NCBI GenBank assembly: GCA_018376445.1
Contig: JAHABL010000011.1
Coordinates: 1-64,000, forward strand
Length of the DNA: 64,000 bases
Direction of reading: 5' to 3'
From: Mycobacteriales bacterium
Lineage (GTDB): Bacteria; Actinomycetota; Actinomycetes; Mycobacteriales; Mycobacteriaceae
This document shows, piece after piece, positions 53,252-62,425 of the stretch. Position numbers and translations under genes: made by a program. Every line of letters begins with the position of its first letter. Within the stretch, counting starts at the first letter, position 1. The notes beneath the pieces are model-generated. The model had not been told where the DNA came from. It saw only the letters and a program-made list of their open reading frames with translations, and did no database searches.

Positions 53252-54784
53252 ATGGCGCTTTTTCGGAACACGGTAACTACGGGTGGGGACAATCCCGATA
53301 AGGTCGCGATGGTCGGGTTGACCTTCGACGACGTTTTGCTGCTCCCCGCAGAATCTAATGTCATTCCCTCTGGTGTGAACACGTCTACTCAGCTCACCCG
53401 TGAAATTCGGCTCCACGTTCCGATTCTTTCCGCCGCCATGGACACGGTGACGGAATCTCGTATGGCGATCGCTATGGCTCGCAATGGTGGTCTCGGTATC
53501 CTCCACCGCAACCTCTCTGTCGAGTCGCAGGCCGCCCAGGTTGAGACTGTGAAGCGCTCCGAAGCTGGCATGGTCACCGATCCTGTCACCTGTACTGCCG
53601 ACATGACCATCAAAGAAGTTGATGATCTGTGCGCCCGTTTCCGTATCTCTGGCCTTCCCGTTGTCGATGATGATGGCAAGCTTGTCGGTATCTGCACCAA
53701 CCGCGACATGCGCTTCGAAGTTGACCTCAATACCAAGGTGGGGGACATCATGACCCCTATGCCACTGGTTGTGGCGCATGAGGGCGTCACTGGCGAGGCC
53801 GCCCTCAACCTGCTGCGCCGCAACAAGATTGAAAAGCTCCCCATTGTCGACAGCACCAACAAGCTGACGGGCCTCATCACCGTCAAGGACTTCGTCAAAA
53901 CTGAGCAGTATCCCAATGCCACCAAGGACGATGACGGCCGCCTTCGCGTCGGTGCTGGTATCGGGACCAATGAGGATTCCTGGCACCGTGCTCATGCCCT
54001 CGTTGATGCCGGCGTGGACGTGCTGGTGGTCGACACCGCTCACGCCCACAACAACCGTGCCCTCGAGATGGTGTCGCGGGTGAAGAAGGAATTCGGGGAT
54101 CGTGTACAGGTGATCGGCGGTAACTTGGCCACCCGTGCGGCTGCCCAAGCCATGATCGATGCTGGCGCAGACGCCATCAAGGTCGGTATCGGCCCCGGCT
54201 CCATCTGCACTACTCGCGTGGTAGCCGGTGTGGGTGCTCCGCAGATTACCGCCATCATGGAAGCCTCCGCGGCAGCTCATAAGGCGGGCGTGCCGATTAT
54301 CGCCGACGGCGGTATGCAGTACTCGGGTGATATCGCCAAGGCTATTGCGGCCGGCGCCAATGCCGTCATGCTTGGTTCGATGCTGGCAGGTACGCCGGAA
54401 GCCCCGGGCGAAATCATGGTCATCAACGGCAAGCAGTTCAAGACCTACCGCGGCATGGGCTCCCTAGGCGCGATGCAAGGCCGTGGCCTCACTGGTGAGA
54501 AGCGTTCCTACTCCAAGGACCGCTACTTCCAGGATGACGTACTGGCGGAGGAGAAACTGGTGCCGGAAGGTATCGAAGGCCGAATTCCGCTGCAAGGCCC
54601 GCTGGAGAGTGTCCTGCACCAGGTGGTGGGTGGTCTGCGTGCCGCCATGGGTTACACCGGTTCCCACAGCATCGCGGATCTTCACGATGCACAGTTCGTT
54701 CAAATCACTGCCGCTGGTCTCCGGGAAAGCCACCCGCATGACATTCAGCAGACCGTGGCTGCTCCCAACTATCAGATTCGTTAA
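53252..54784 (+). CDS. guaB: Inosine-5'-monophosphate dehydrogenase
   Basis: The product is 510 residues; AGGAGG precedes the ATG. It is a TIM barrel with catalytic Cys319 (GIGPGSICTTRVVAGVG), a flap with MGSLGAMQG, and a CBS pair inserted at about residues 105-220 (MVTDPVTCTADMTIKEV, MTPMPLVVAHEG). It oxidises IMP to XMP, the committed step to GMP. guaB3 and guaA follow in the same direction. It corresponds to guaB2 of M. tuberculosis. Confidence 0.97.
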   Translation: MALFRNTVTTGGDNPDKVAMVGLTFDDVLLLPAESNVIPSGVNTSTQLTREIRLHVPILSAAMDTVTESRMAIAMARNGGLGILHRNLSVESQAAQVETVKRSEAGMVTDPVTCTADMTIKEVDDLCARFRISGLPVVDDDGKLVGICTNRDMRFEVDLNTKVGDIMTPMPLVVAHEGVTGEAALNLLRRNKIEKLPIVDSTNKLTGLITVKDFVKTEQYPNATKDDDGRLRVGAGIGTNEDSWHRAHALVDAGVDVLVVDTAHAHNNRALEMVSRVKKEFGDRVQVIGGNLATRAAAQAMIDAGADAIKVGIGPGSICTTRVVAGVGAPQITAIMEASAAAHKAGVPIIADGGMQYSGDIAKAIAAGANAVMLGSMLAGTPEAPGEIMVINGKQFKTYRGMGSLGAMQGRGLTGEKRSYSKDRYFQDDVLAEEKLVPEGIEGRIPLQGPLESVLHQVVGGLRAAMGYTGSHSIADLHDAQFVQITAAGLRESHPHDIQQTVAAPNYQIR

Positions 54785-54802
54785 GAAGGAGACGACAAAG
54801 CT

Positions 54803-55963
54803 ATGCGTGACGTCGTAGAAATCGGAATTGGCCGCGAGGCGGTTCGCACTTATGAATTGGAAGACATCAGCCTGGTGCCCTCCCGTCCTCTCTGCAGCCA
54901 CCGTGAGGTGTCCCTAGACTGGCGGATGGATGCCTACCAGTTTGACGTTCCTTTCGTCGCTGACGCCTCGGATGCCCTCGCTTCCCCCGAGTTCGTTATC
55001 GAAATGGGCAAGAACGGCGGCCTCGGTGTCTTTAACGCGGAAGGCTTGTGGGCTCGCTGGGAGAATGCCGAGGAAAAGATCGCCGAGGTCCGCAAGGCTG
55101 CCCTCGAATCTGATGATCCTTCTATGGCAGTGTCTCTGCTGCAGGAGCTGAGCCGTGAACCCATCAAGGAAGAACTCCTCGTCGCCGCGGTGAAGAAGAT
55201 TCATGATGCTGGTGTGGTGACAGCTGTCCGCGTTTCCCCACAGCATGCCCGCGAGCTTGGTCCACTGCTGGTACAGGCTGGCATGGATATCCTCTTCGTA
55301 CAGGGCACTATGGTGTCTGCCCAGTACGTGTGGGAAGGCGAGGAGCTGCCTCTCGACATTAAGGAACTGGTGCGCGGCACCGATATTCCGGTGGTTGTCG
55401 GCGGCTGCGTTAACTACCACACCGCCATGCACCTGATGCGCGCTGGTGCGGCCGGTATCGTCGTGGGCTACGGTGCTACTGAAGGCATCACCACCACCGG
55501 CGAGGTGCTGGGCATCAACGTTGCGATGGCGACCGCTATCGCCGATGCTGCAGCTGCCCGCCGCGACTACATGGAAGAATCCGGCGGCCGCTACGTGCAC
55601 GTTATCGCTAACGGCGACGTGAACTTCTCCGGCGATATCGCCAAGGCAATTGCCTGCGGTGCTGACGCCGTGATGGCCGGCCCGCTGCTGGCCCAGGCTC
55701 AGGAAGCCGCCGGTAAGGGTGTGTACTGGCCGATCGTGGCCGGCCACCCTGCCAACCCGCGTGGCGCCGTCGTTCCGCTGATGGTCGACTACGAAGCAGA
55801 TGACGAGGACTATGAAGGCCCCTCCCTGGAGGTTGTACTGCACGGTCCGTCGTCTGAGCCTTTCGGTACCTGTGACCTGGCCGGAGGCCTCCGTCGCTCA
55901 ATGGCCAAGTGTGGTTACACGTCGCTGAAGGAATTCCAGCGCGTCGAACTGACCGTCCACTAA
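54803..55963 (+). CDS. guaB3: GuaB3 family IMP dehydrogenase-related protein
   Basis: The product is 386 residues, with AAGGAG upstream. It has the IMPDH barrel without the CBS insertion: YELEDISLVPSRPLCS, IEMGKNGGLGVFN and NGDVNFSGDIAKAIACGADAVM. In the loop where IMPDH has its catalytic Cys, this protein reads GYGATEGITTTGEVLG, without Cys. It is therefore unlikely to be a normal IMPDH. The position 18 bases after guaB matches guaB3 of M. tuberculosis. Confidence 0.93.
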   Translation: MRDVVEIGIGREAVRTYELEDISLVPSRPLCSHREVSLDWRMDAYQFDVPFVADASDALASPEFVIEMGKNGGLGVFNAEGLWARWENAEEKIAEVRKAALESDDPSMAVSLLQELSREPIKEELLVAAVKKIHDAGVVTAVRVSPQHARELGPLLVQAGMDILFVQGTMVSAQYVWEGEELPLDIKELVRGTDIPVVVGGCVNYHTAMHLMRAGAAGIVVGYGATEGITTTGEVLGINVAMATAIADAAAARRDYMEESGGRYVHVIANGDVNFSGDIAKAIACGADAVMAGPLLAQAQEAAGKGVYWPIVAGHPANPRGAVVPLMVDYEADDEDYEGPSLEVVLHGPSSEPFGTCDLAGGLRRSMAKCGYTSLKEFQRVELTVH

Positions 55964-55996
55964 CGAGTTCCGCGACCCCCAGAAAAGAGACGTACG

Positions 55997-57580
55997 TTGA
56001 GCACTCCGCAGCCTGTCCTCGTTGTCGACTTCGGCGCGCAATACTCTCAGCTGATCGCCCGTCGCATCCGCGAGGCCAAGATCTACTCTGAGGTCATTCC
56101 GCACACCGCTACCCTGGCGGAATTCCAGGCCAAGAACCCGGCAGCCATTGTGCTGTCCGGCGGCCCCGCCTCCGTCTATGCGGATGGTGCCCCCACTATG
56201 GATCCGGCAGTACTAGAGATGGGTGTCCCCGTCTTTGGTATCTGCTACGGCTTCCAGTTCCTTGCCAAGAACCTCGGCGGAGTGGTGTCCAACACCGGCG
56301 ACCGCGAGTATGGTCGCACCGAGATGAGCCTACAGGACACTCCTGCCGGCTTGGGCGGCATCCTCCACGGTGGCTTAGAAGCGGAGCACAAGGTATGGAT
56401 GAGCCACGGTGACGCCGTCCTGGAGGCACCGGCTGGCTGCACCGTCACCGCCTCTACACCGGGAGCTCCGGTCGCGGCGTTCGAAGACACGGAACGCCGT
56501 ATTGCCGGTGTGCAGTACCACCCCGAAGTTATGCACTCCCCGCATGGTCAGGAAGTGCTCGTCAACTTCCTCACCAAGGTGGCCGGTCTCTCCCAGGATT
56601 GGACCACGGAAAACATTGTGGACCAGCTGGTTGCCCAGGTGAAAGAACAGATTGGCAGCACCAGCCGAGCCATCTGTGGCCTATCTGGTGGCGTGGATTC
56701 CGCGGTGGCGGCAGCGCTCGTGCAGCGCGCCATTGGCGATCGCTTGACCTGCGTGTTCGTCGACCACGGTCTGCTGCGGGCAGGTGAAAAGGAACAGGTG
56801 CAGCAGGACTTCGTGGCTGCTACCGGTGCCCGACTCGTCACCATCGATGCTGTCGACAAGTTCCTTACGGAGCTCGATGGCGTCACCGATCCAGAAGCGA
56901 AGCGCAAGACAATCGGCCGGCTCTTCATCCGGTCCTTCGAAGATGCCGTTAGCGAGGTCCTTGGCGAGAGCGCTGCGGAAGGCGCCACCGTCGACTTCCT
57001 GGTACAAGGTACGCTCTACCCGGATGTGGTGGAATCCGGTGGCGGTGCGGGTACCGCCAACATTAAGTCCCACCACAACGTGGGCGGGCTGCCAGAAGAC
57101 CTCGAGTTCACCCTGTGTGAGCCGCTCCGTCTGCTCTTCAAAGATGAGGTGCGTGCAGTGGGCCGCGAATTGGGGCTGCCGGAGGTCATTGTGGGCCGCC
57201 AGCCGTTCCCCGGCCCCGGTCTGGGTATTCGCATCGTCGGAGCCGTCACCCGCGAGCGTCTGGAGATCCTCCGGGCAGCAGACGAGATTGCCCGCACCGA
57301 ACTCACCAACGCCGGGCTCGACAACGAGATCTGGCAGTGCCCGGTGGTGTTACTAGCAGACGTCCACTCTGTAGGCGTACAGGGCGACCACCGTACTTAT
57401 GGGCACCCGATTGTGCTGCGTCCGGTGAGCTCCGAGGACGCGATGACCGCCGACTGGACACGCATCCCCTACGACGTGCTTGAGCGTATCTCCACCCGCA
57501 TCACCAATGAGGTGCCGGAGATCAACCGGGTGGTGTTGGACTGCACGTCCAAGCCGCCGGGAACTATCGAGTGGGAGTAG
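55997..57580 (+). CDS. guaA: GMP synthase (glutamine-hydrolysing)
   Basis: The product is 527 residues from a TTG start (MSTPQPVLVVDFGAQYSQL). The glutaminase domain has the nucleophile in FGICYGFQ and the His/Glu pair in QYHPEVMHS. The ATP pyrophosphatase domain has GLSGGVDSAVAAALV, and the dimerization domain ends with CTSKPPGTIEWE. It converts XMP to GMP. guaB-guaB3-guaA are consecutive and probably cotranscribed here. Confidence 0.97.
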   Translation: MSTPQPVLVVDFGAQYSQLIARRIREAKIYSEVIPHTATLAEFQAKNPAAIVLSGGPASVYADGAPTMDPAVLEMGVPVFGICYGFQFLAKNLGGVVSNTGDREYGRTEMSLQDTPAGLGGILHGGLEAEHKVWMSHGDAVLEAPAGCTVTASTPGAPVAAFEDTERRIAGVQYHPEVMHSPHGQEVLVNFLTKVAGLSQDWTTENIVDQLVAQVKEQIGSTSRAICGLSGGVDSAVAAALVQRAIGDRLTCVFVDHGLLRAGEKEQVQQDFVAATGARLVTIDAVDKFLTELDGVTDPEAKRKTIGRLFIRSFEDAVSEVLGESAAEGATVDFLVQGTLYPDVVESGGGAGTANIKSHHNVGGLPEDLEFTLCEPLRLLFKDEVRAVGRELGLPEVIVGRQPFPGPGLGIRIVGAVTRERLEILRAADEIARTELTNAGLDNEIWQCPVVLLADVHSVGVQGDHRTYGHPIVLRPVSSEDAMTADWTRIPYDVLERISTRITNEVPEINRVVLDCTSKPPGTIEWE

Positions 57581-57598
57581 TGGGAGCCTCTCTCCACA

Positions 57599-57678
57599 CT
57601 CTCTTTAGACCACTGTCACCCCATCTGGCCCTACGCTGCATCGACTGGCTAGGTGGGGTGACGTGTATGTAAAGAGAG
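57599..57678 (+). terminator. Large two-part hairpin between guaA and kdp
   Basis: CACCCCATCTGGCC (57617-57630) pairs over 14 bases, two of them G-U, with GGCTAGGTGGGGTG (57647-57660). An outer stem, CTCTCTTTA (57599-57607) with TAAAGAGAG (57670-57678), encloses it through a 9/9 internal loop. It is probably the guaA terminator but could also be a leader element of the kdp operon. Confidence 0.55.
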
Positions 57679-57696
57679 GCGTTAAAAAAGCGTTAA
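57679..57696 (+). promoter_or_regulatory. Direct repeat, candidate KdpE operator
   Basis: GCGTTAA occurs at 57679-57685 and 57690-57696, one helical turn (11 bases) apart. OmpR-family regulators such as KdpE bind this kind of tandem site. It lies 34 bases before the first kdp small gene. No matching -35/-10 pair is clear. Confidence 0.4.
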
Positions 57697-57729
57697 GGCA
57701 TGCGGAGTTGCCCTCCCACAGCATGAACA

Positions 57730-57825
57730 ATGGAGTTCATGTTGCTTGACATTGTCTTCGTCGGTTTCACTATTGGTGGCTTTCTGCTTCTTCATCTTGG
57801 GGTGAAGGCGGTGGACAAGCTGTGA
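57730..57825 (+). CDS. Small membrane peptide at the head of the kdp operon
   Basis: The product is 31 residues (MEFMLLDIVFVGFTIGGFLL, ending VKAVDKL), or 28 from ATG 57739, which GGAG precedes. One hydrophobic helix with a charged C-terminal end is seen. The stop overlaps the kdpF GTG by three bases. Small peptides of this shape precede kdpF in other actinobacteria as far as I recall. It is probably a kdp accessory peptide. Confidence 0.5.
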   Translation: MEFMLLDIVFVGFTIGGFLLLHLGVKAVDKL

Positions 57826-57914
57826 GTTGGGAGCTCATTGTAGGAGCCGTGCTTGGGCTGGCAGCCCTGGTGTACCTCCTCATCGCCCTAGTGAATCCGG
57901 AGAAGTTCTCATGA
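57822..57914 (+). CDS. kdpF: K+-transporting ATPase subunit KdpF
   Basis: The product is 30 residues (MSWELIVGAVLGLAALVYLL, ending ALVNPEKFS), the size and pattern of KdpF. One membrane helix is present. It starts at a GTG and overlaps kdpA as ATGA. KdpF stabilises the KdpABC complex. Confidence 0.85.
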   Translation: MSWELIVGAVLGLAALVYLLIALVNPEKFS

Positions 57915-59563
57915 CTTCTTCTCTCGCGGGGTGGATCCCCGTCATCCTCGTCCTTGCTGCCCTAGCAGCGGTGTATCTGCCGTTCGGCAACTACATGGCG
58001 CGAGTATTCCAGAGCGACCATCACACCGTGGTAGAGCGCGGCCTATACAGGGTCATTGGTGTCAACGGTGACGGACGCCAAAACTGGATGCGCTACGCCA
58101 CCTCCGTTTTCGGCTTTTCGCTTGTCTCTCTCCTTTTTCTCTACCTGCTGCAACGTGTCCAACAGTGGTTACCCCTTGCGCACGGGGTGGACGCCATTGA
58201 CCCCGATCAAGCATGGAATACTGCGGTATCTTTCGTCACAAATACGAACTGGCAGTCATATTCCGGCGAGCAAGCCATGAGCCAACTGACGCAGATGGCT
58301 GGCCTGGCTGTGCAGAACTTCGTCTCTGCGGCGGTGGGTATTAGTGTCGCCGTGGCCCTCATGCGGGGTCTCGCCAATAAGTCCGGTGACGGCCTCATCG
58401 GCAATTTCTGGGTGGATGTCACCCGCACAATTTTCCGCATACTGCTGCCTGTCGCGGCGGTCGTCGCCGTGCTGTTACTCACCCAGGGTGTTATTCAAAA
58501 CTTTGCGGCCCCGCACACGGTAGAGACTTTTACGGGGGGTAGCCAGACTATTCCCGGGGGTGCGGTGGCGTCGCAGGAAGCTATTAAAGAACTGGGGACG
58601 AATGGCGGCGGTTACTTCAATGCCAATTCTGCCCACCCTTTCGAAAACCCCACCATGTGGTCCAACATGTTGGAGGTTTTTCTCATTCTTCTCATTCCGG
58701 TCTCTCTCACCCGCACGTACGGGTTGATGGTGGGCGATAAGCGGCAAGGCTGGGCAGTGCTGGCCTCAATGGCGGTGCTCTATGTGGCATCGCTTGCCTG
58801 CGTTATTGCGGCAGAGCTGCATACCGCGGTTGCCGCTGGTGGGGCGATGGAAGGTAAAGAGGTGCGGCTGGGGGTTATCCCGTCTGCATTCTTTGCCGTC
58901 ACCACCACCGTCACATCTACTGGCGCAGTGGACTCGTCGCATTCCAGCTATTCGCCGCTCGGCGGGGCAGCCCTCATGGTCAACATGATGCTGGGGGAGA
59001 TTTCGCCCGGCGGTGTCGGCTCGGGCCTTTATGGCATGCTCGTGGTGGTTATTTTGGGCGTATTCATCTGTGGCCTGATGGTTGGCCGCACTCCCGAGTA
59101 TTTGGGCAAGCGTATTCGCTCCCGCGAAATTACCCAGGTCAGTCTTTATATCCTCACCATGCCTACGCTGGTACTGGCGGGTGTCGGCATTTCTGCCGTG
59201 CTCCCCGATACGCGGGAGGCGTTGTCGCACTCTGGCCCGCATGGGTTCAGCGAGATCGTGTACGCCTTCACTAGCGCAGCGAACAATAATGGGTCTGCTT
59301 TTGCTGGCCTGGGTGCGGACACGATGTGGTTCAACTCCGCTTTAGGCGTAGCTATGTTCCTGGGGCGTTTTGTTCCTCTGTTGATGGTGCTGGGTCTGGC
59401 AGGTTCCTTTGCCGCCCAGAAACCGGCGGCTGAGACTGCCGGTACCCTTCCCACTCATCGAGCACAGTTTGTGGGTATCACGGTTGGTGTCGCCCTCATC
59501 GTGGGGGCGTTGACCTTCCTTCCCACTCTCGTGCTTGGACCGATCTTGGAGGCAGTTCTATGA
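57911..59563 (+). CDS. kdpA: K+-transporting ATPase subunit KdpA
   Basis: The product is 550 residues from ATG 57911. It has ten membrane segments and the channel-like selectivity loops (TNTNWQSYSGEQAMSQL, GTNGGGYFNANSAHPFENPT, TSTGAVDSSHSSYSPLGGA, SAANNNGSAFAG). It carries K+ across the membrane for KdpB. An upstream in-frame start is rejected because kdpF occupies that DNA. Confidence 0.96.
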   Translation: MTSSLAGWIPVILVLAALAAVYLPFGNYMARVFQSDHHTVVERGLYRVIGVNGDGRQNWMRYATSVFGFSLVSLLFLYLLQRVQQWLPLAHGVDAIDPDQAWNTAVSFVTNTNWQSYSGEQAMSQLTQMAGLAVQNFVSAAVGISVAVALMRGLANKSGDGLIGNFWVDVTRTIFRILLPVAAVVAVLLLTQGVIQNFAAPHTVETFTGGSQTIPGGAVASQEAIKELGTNGGGYFNANSAHPFENPTMWSNMLEVFLILLIPVSLTRTYGLMVGDKRQGWAVLASMAVLYVASLACVIAAELHTAVAAGGAMEGKEVRLGVIPSAFFAVTTTVTSTGAVDSSHSSYSPLGGAALMVNMMLGEISPGGVGSGLYGMLVVVILGVFICGLMVGRTPEYLGKRIRSREITQVSLYILTMPTLVLAGVGISAVLPDTREALSHSGPHGFSEIVYAFTSAANNNGSAFAGLGADTMWFNSALGVAMFLGRFVPLLMVLGLAGSFAAQKPAAETAGTLPTHRAQFVGITVGVALIVGALTFLPTLVLGPILEAVL

Positions 59564-61800
59564 CCTCTCCACGCAGTACGTCGTCCACTGACGCAGCGGT
59601 AGTCGCGCAATCAGCTGTGGACGCACCGCAGTCGAATCACCCTTCTCTCGCTCCAGGTAATGCGACGGCATCAGATCCGCAACATGTGCAACATGTACAG
59701 CATAAGCGGCGTAAACAGCGTAAACAGGCGCGTTCTGGGCTCACTCTCAAGCAGGTGGGGGAGGCCATCCCGCTCGCGCTCAAGAAGATGGATCCCCGCT
59801 CTCTCTACAAGACACCGGTGATGTTTCTCGTGGAGGTGGGGGCACTCTTCACCTTCCTCATCGCGTGCACAGAACCACATGTCTTCACCTTTGTTATCAG
59901 TATCTGGCTGTGGTTGACGGTCTTTTTCGCCACCCTGGCAGAGGCTGTGGCAGAAGGACGCGGCCGCGCGCAGGCCGCAGCTTTGCGGCAGACCCGCACA
60001 GAGTCCACTGCCTTGCGTCTGCTTGGCGCTCCTAGTGAGGTGCTCCTGGCGTCCGCTGGCACCCCCCAGGAGGGTGTGCTGGAGGAGGTCAGCTCTGAAG
60101 CACTGGCCCGCGAAGACCTCGTCCTGGTGACGGCTGGTAACCTCATCCCTGCCGACGGTGATGTCATCCTGGGTGCCGCCAGCGTTGATGAGTCTGCGGT
60201 GACGGGTGAATCAGCACCCGTCATCCGCGAGTCTGGGGGCGACCGTTGTGCGGTCACCGGCGGTACCCGAGTGCTGTCGGATGCCATTATCGTGAGGGTG
60301 ACGAGTACTCCCGGGTCATCCTTCATCGATCGTATGATTGCTCTGGTAGAGGGGGCAGAACGTAAGAAGACACCGAATGAGCTAGCGCTGGGCATTCTCC
60401 TCAATGTACTCACCCTCATTTTCTTGGTGGTGGTTCTCGCGTTAGCGCCGGCAGCGTCGTTCAGCGATGCCCCGCAGAAGCCACTGGTGTTGGTAGCACT
60501 GTTGGTGTGCCTGATTCCCACAACCATTGGGGCGCTCCTATCTGCCATTGGTATTGCTGGCATGGATCGTTTGGTGCAGCACAATGTCATCGCCAAGTCG
60601 GGCCGGGCAGTGGAGGCAGCGGGTGACGTGTCCACGCTGCTCCTTGATAAGACCGGCACGATCACCATCGGCGACCGGCAAGCCGCCGAGTTTGTCCCCT
60701 TGGGAGGGTGTTCTCCGGATGAGCTGCGGGATGCCTGCCATTTGTCCTCGCTCGCCGATGAAACCCCGGAGGGGCGTTCCGTGGTGGCTTTGGCAGAGCA
60801 GCAGGGGGCAGCGCCGATTCCCGAGGCGGTGTACGCCAATGCTACTTTCATCCCTTTTACTGCCCAGACCCGTACCAGCGGCATTGCGCTCCCTGACCGA
60901 AAGTGCCAGATCATCAAGGGTGCAGCGGGGGAGATTTCTCGCCGTATTCGTGAGGCCGGTGGCCATGTTCCTGCTGATACCGAAGAGGTAGTGGAGCGGA
61001 TCAGTGCGTCGGGTGGTACCGCCTTGGTGGTGGCTGAAATGTCAGATGTTGAGGAGGATAGCCGGGTACTGGGTGTTATTCACTTGAAGGACGTGGTGAA
61101 GGATGGTCTGCGTGAGCGTTTCGATACGCTGCGTACGATGGGCATCCGTACCGTCATGATTACTGGCGATAATGCTCTTACCGCGAAGGCTATTGCAGCG
61201 GAGGCGGGGGTGGATGACTTCCTGGCGGAGGCTACACCGGAGGATAAGCTGGCGCTCATTAAGAAGGAGCAGGCGAAGGGGCGTTTGGTGGCGATGACGG
61301 GTGACGGCACCAATGACGCACCAGCATTGGCGCAGGCTGATGTGGGTGTGGCCATGAATACGGGGACCACGGCAGCGAAGGAAGCTGGCAATATGGTGGA
61401 CCTGGATTCTGATCCCACCAAACTCATCGACATTGTGGCTATCGGCAAGCAATTGCTCATTACCCGCGGTGCATTGACCACGTTTTCTATCGCCAACGAT
61501 ATTGCGAAGTATTTCGCTATTATCCCGGCAATGTTTATTGCTGCCTTCCCGGGGTTGCAGGCTCTCAACATTATGAACCTGCACAGTTCCCAGTCCGCGA
61601 TCTTGTCTGCGGTGATTTTTAATGCGCTCATCATTATTGCGCTCATTCCGCTGGCGTTGAAGGGTGTGGCGTATCGGGCCGGTAATGCCGCCACACTGCT
61701 GAGTCGTAATCTCCTCATTTTCGGCTTGGGCGGGGTGGTGGCCCCCTTTATTGGCATTAAACTCATCGACCTTCTACTCTCTGGTGTTTTCGGGCTTTAG
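59560..61800 (+). CDS. kdpB: K+-transporting P-type ATPase KdpB
   Basis: The product is 746 residues, overlapping kdpA as ATGA. The first ~75 residues are an extra hydrophilic part, with Ser/Thr-rich sequence and a basic QHVQHVQHKRRKQRKQ stretch, not present in E. coli KdpB. The core has the actuator DESAVTGESAPV, the phosphorylated Asp in LLLDKTGTIT, and MTGDGTNDAPALAQADVGVAM. It couples ATP hydrolysis to K+ uptake at low external K+. Confidence 0.96.
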   Translation: MTSPRSTSSTDAAVVAQSAVDAPQSNHPSLAPGNATASDPQHVQHVQHKRRKQRKQARSGLTLKQVGEAIPLALKKMDPRSLYKTPVMFLVEVGALFTFLIACTEPHVFTFVISIWLWLTVFFATLAEAVAEGRGRAQAAALRQTRTESTALRLLGAPSEVLLASAGTPQEGVLEEVSSEALAREDLVLVTAGNLIPADGDVILGAASVDESAVTGESAPVIRESGGDRCAVTGGTRVLSDAIIVRVTSTPGSSFIDRMIALVEGAERKKTPNELALGILLNVLTLIFLVVVLALAPAASFSDAPQKPLVLVALLVCLIPTTIGALLSAIGIAGMDRLVQHNVIAKSGRAVEAAGDVSTLLLDKTGTITIGDRQAAEFVPLGGCSPDELRDACHLSSLADETPEGRSVVALAEQQGAAPIPEAVYANATFIPFTAQTRTSGIALPDRKCQIIKGAAGEISRRIREAGGHVPADTEEVVERISASGGTALVVAEMSDVEEDSRVLGVIHLKDVVKDGLRERFDTLRTMGIRTVMITGDNALTAKAIAAEAGVDDFLAEATPEDKLALIKKEQAKGRLVAMTGDGTNDAPALAQADVGVAMNTGTTAAKEAGNMVDLDSDPTKLIDIVAIGKQLLITRGALTTFSIANDIAKYFAIIPAMFIAAFPGLQALNIMNLHSSQSAILSAVIFNALIIIALIPLALKGVAYRAGNAATLLSRNLLIFGLGGVVAPFIGIKLIDLLLSGVFGL

Positions 61801-61829
61801 CCTGTGCTGGCCCAACAAGGAGTTCTTTC

Positions 61830-62411
61830 ATGAAAGCGTATTTCCGCATGCTAGGGACGGCCGCTGGTCTACTGGTGGCTTTTACCGTGGTATTGGGTCT
61901 GCTCTACCCGGCCGCTGTGTTCGGGGTGGGTCGGTTGATGCCCCACCACCAGGCTGATGGCCAACCGATTGTCGATGCTCGTGGTGTTGTGCGTGGTTCT
62001 GCTCTTATTGCACAGCCGGTGACGGAACCCGGTTTCTTCTTCCCTCGGCCCTCTGCTGCGGGGGAGCACGGATATGATCCCATGTCCTCCTCCGCTTCCC
62101 ACCGATCCACGGCGGGGAAGGACTACCAGGCTGAATTCGCCGCCCGGCGCGCAGAGATCGCCCAGCGGGAGCAGGTTCCGGCTGCCGCTGTGCCGGTGGA
62201 TGCGGTAACGGCGTCGGGTTCGGGCCTGGATCCTCACATTTCTGTCGCCTACGCCCAGATTCAGAAAGCCCGCGTGGCCCGTGAGCGGGGAATGTCTGAG
62301 GAAGAGGTGCAGCGTCTCATCGATGAGAATATGAGTACCTCCTTTACGGGGGCGCAGCAGTCTAAAGTAGTGAATGTTGTCACCTTGAATGCTGCACTTG
62401 CCGGCAGCTAA
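61830..62411 (+). CDS. kdpC: K+-transporting ATPase subunit KdpC
   Basis: The product is 193 residues. One N-terminal membrane helix (TAAGLLVAFTVVLGLLYPAAVFG) is followed by an outside domain with FFFPRPSAAGEHGYDPMSSSAS and VTASGSGLDPHISVAYAQIQ, as in other KdpC. AAGGAG precedes the ATG. It stabilises the KdpABC complex and raises ATP affinity. Confidence 0.96.
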   Translation: MKAYFRMLGTAAGLLVAFTVVLGLLYPAAVFGVGRLMPHHQADGQPIVDARGVVRGSALIAQPVTEPGFFFPRPSAAGEHGYDPMSSSASHRSTAGKDYQAEFAARRAEIAQREQVPAAAVPVDAVTASGSGLDPHISVAYAQIQKARVARERGMSEEEVQRLIDENMSTSFTGAQQSKVVNVVTLNAALAGS

Positions 62412-62425
62412 GGAGGATGAGCCCG

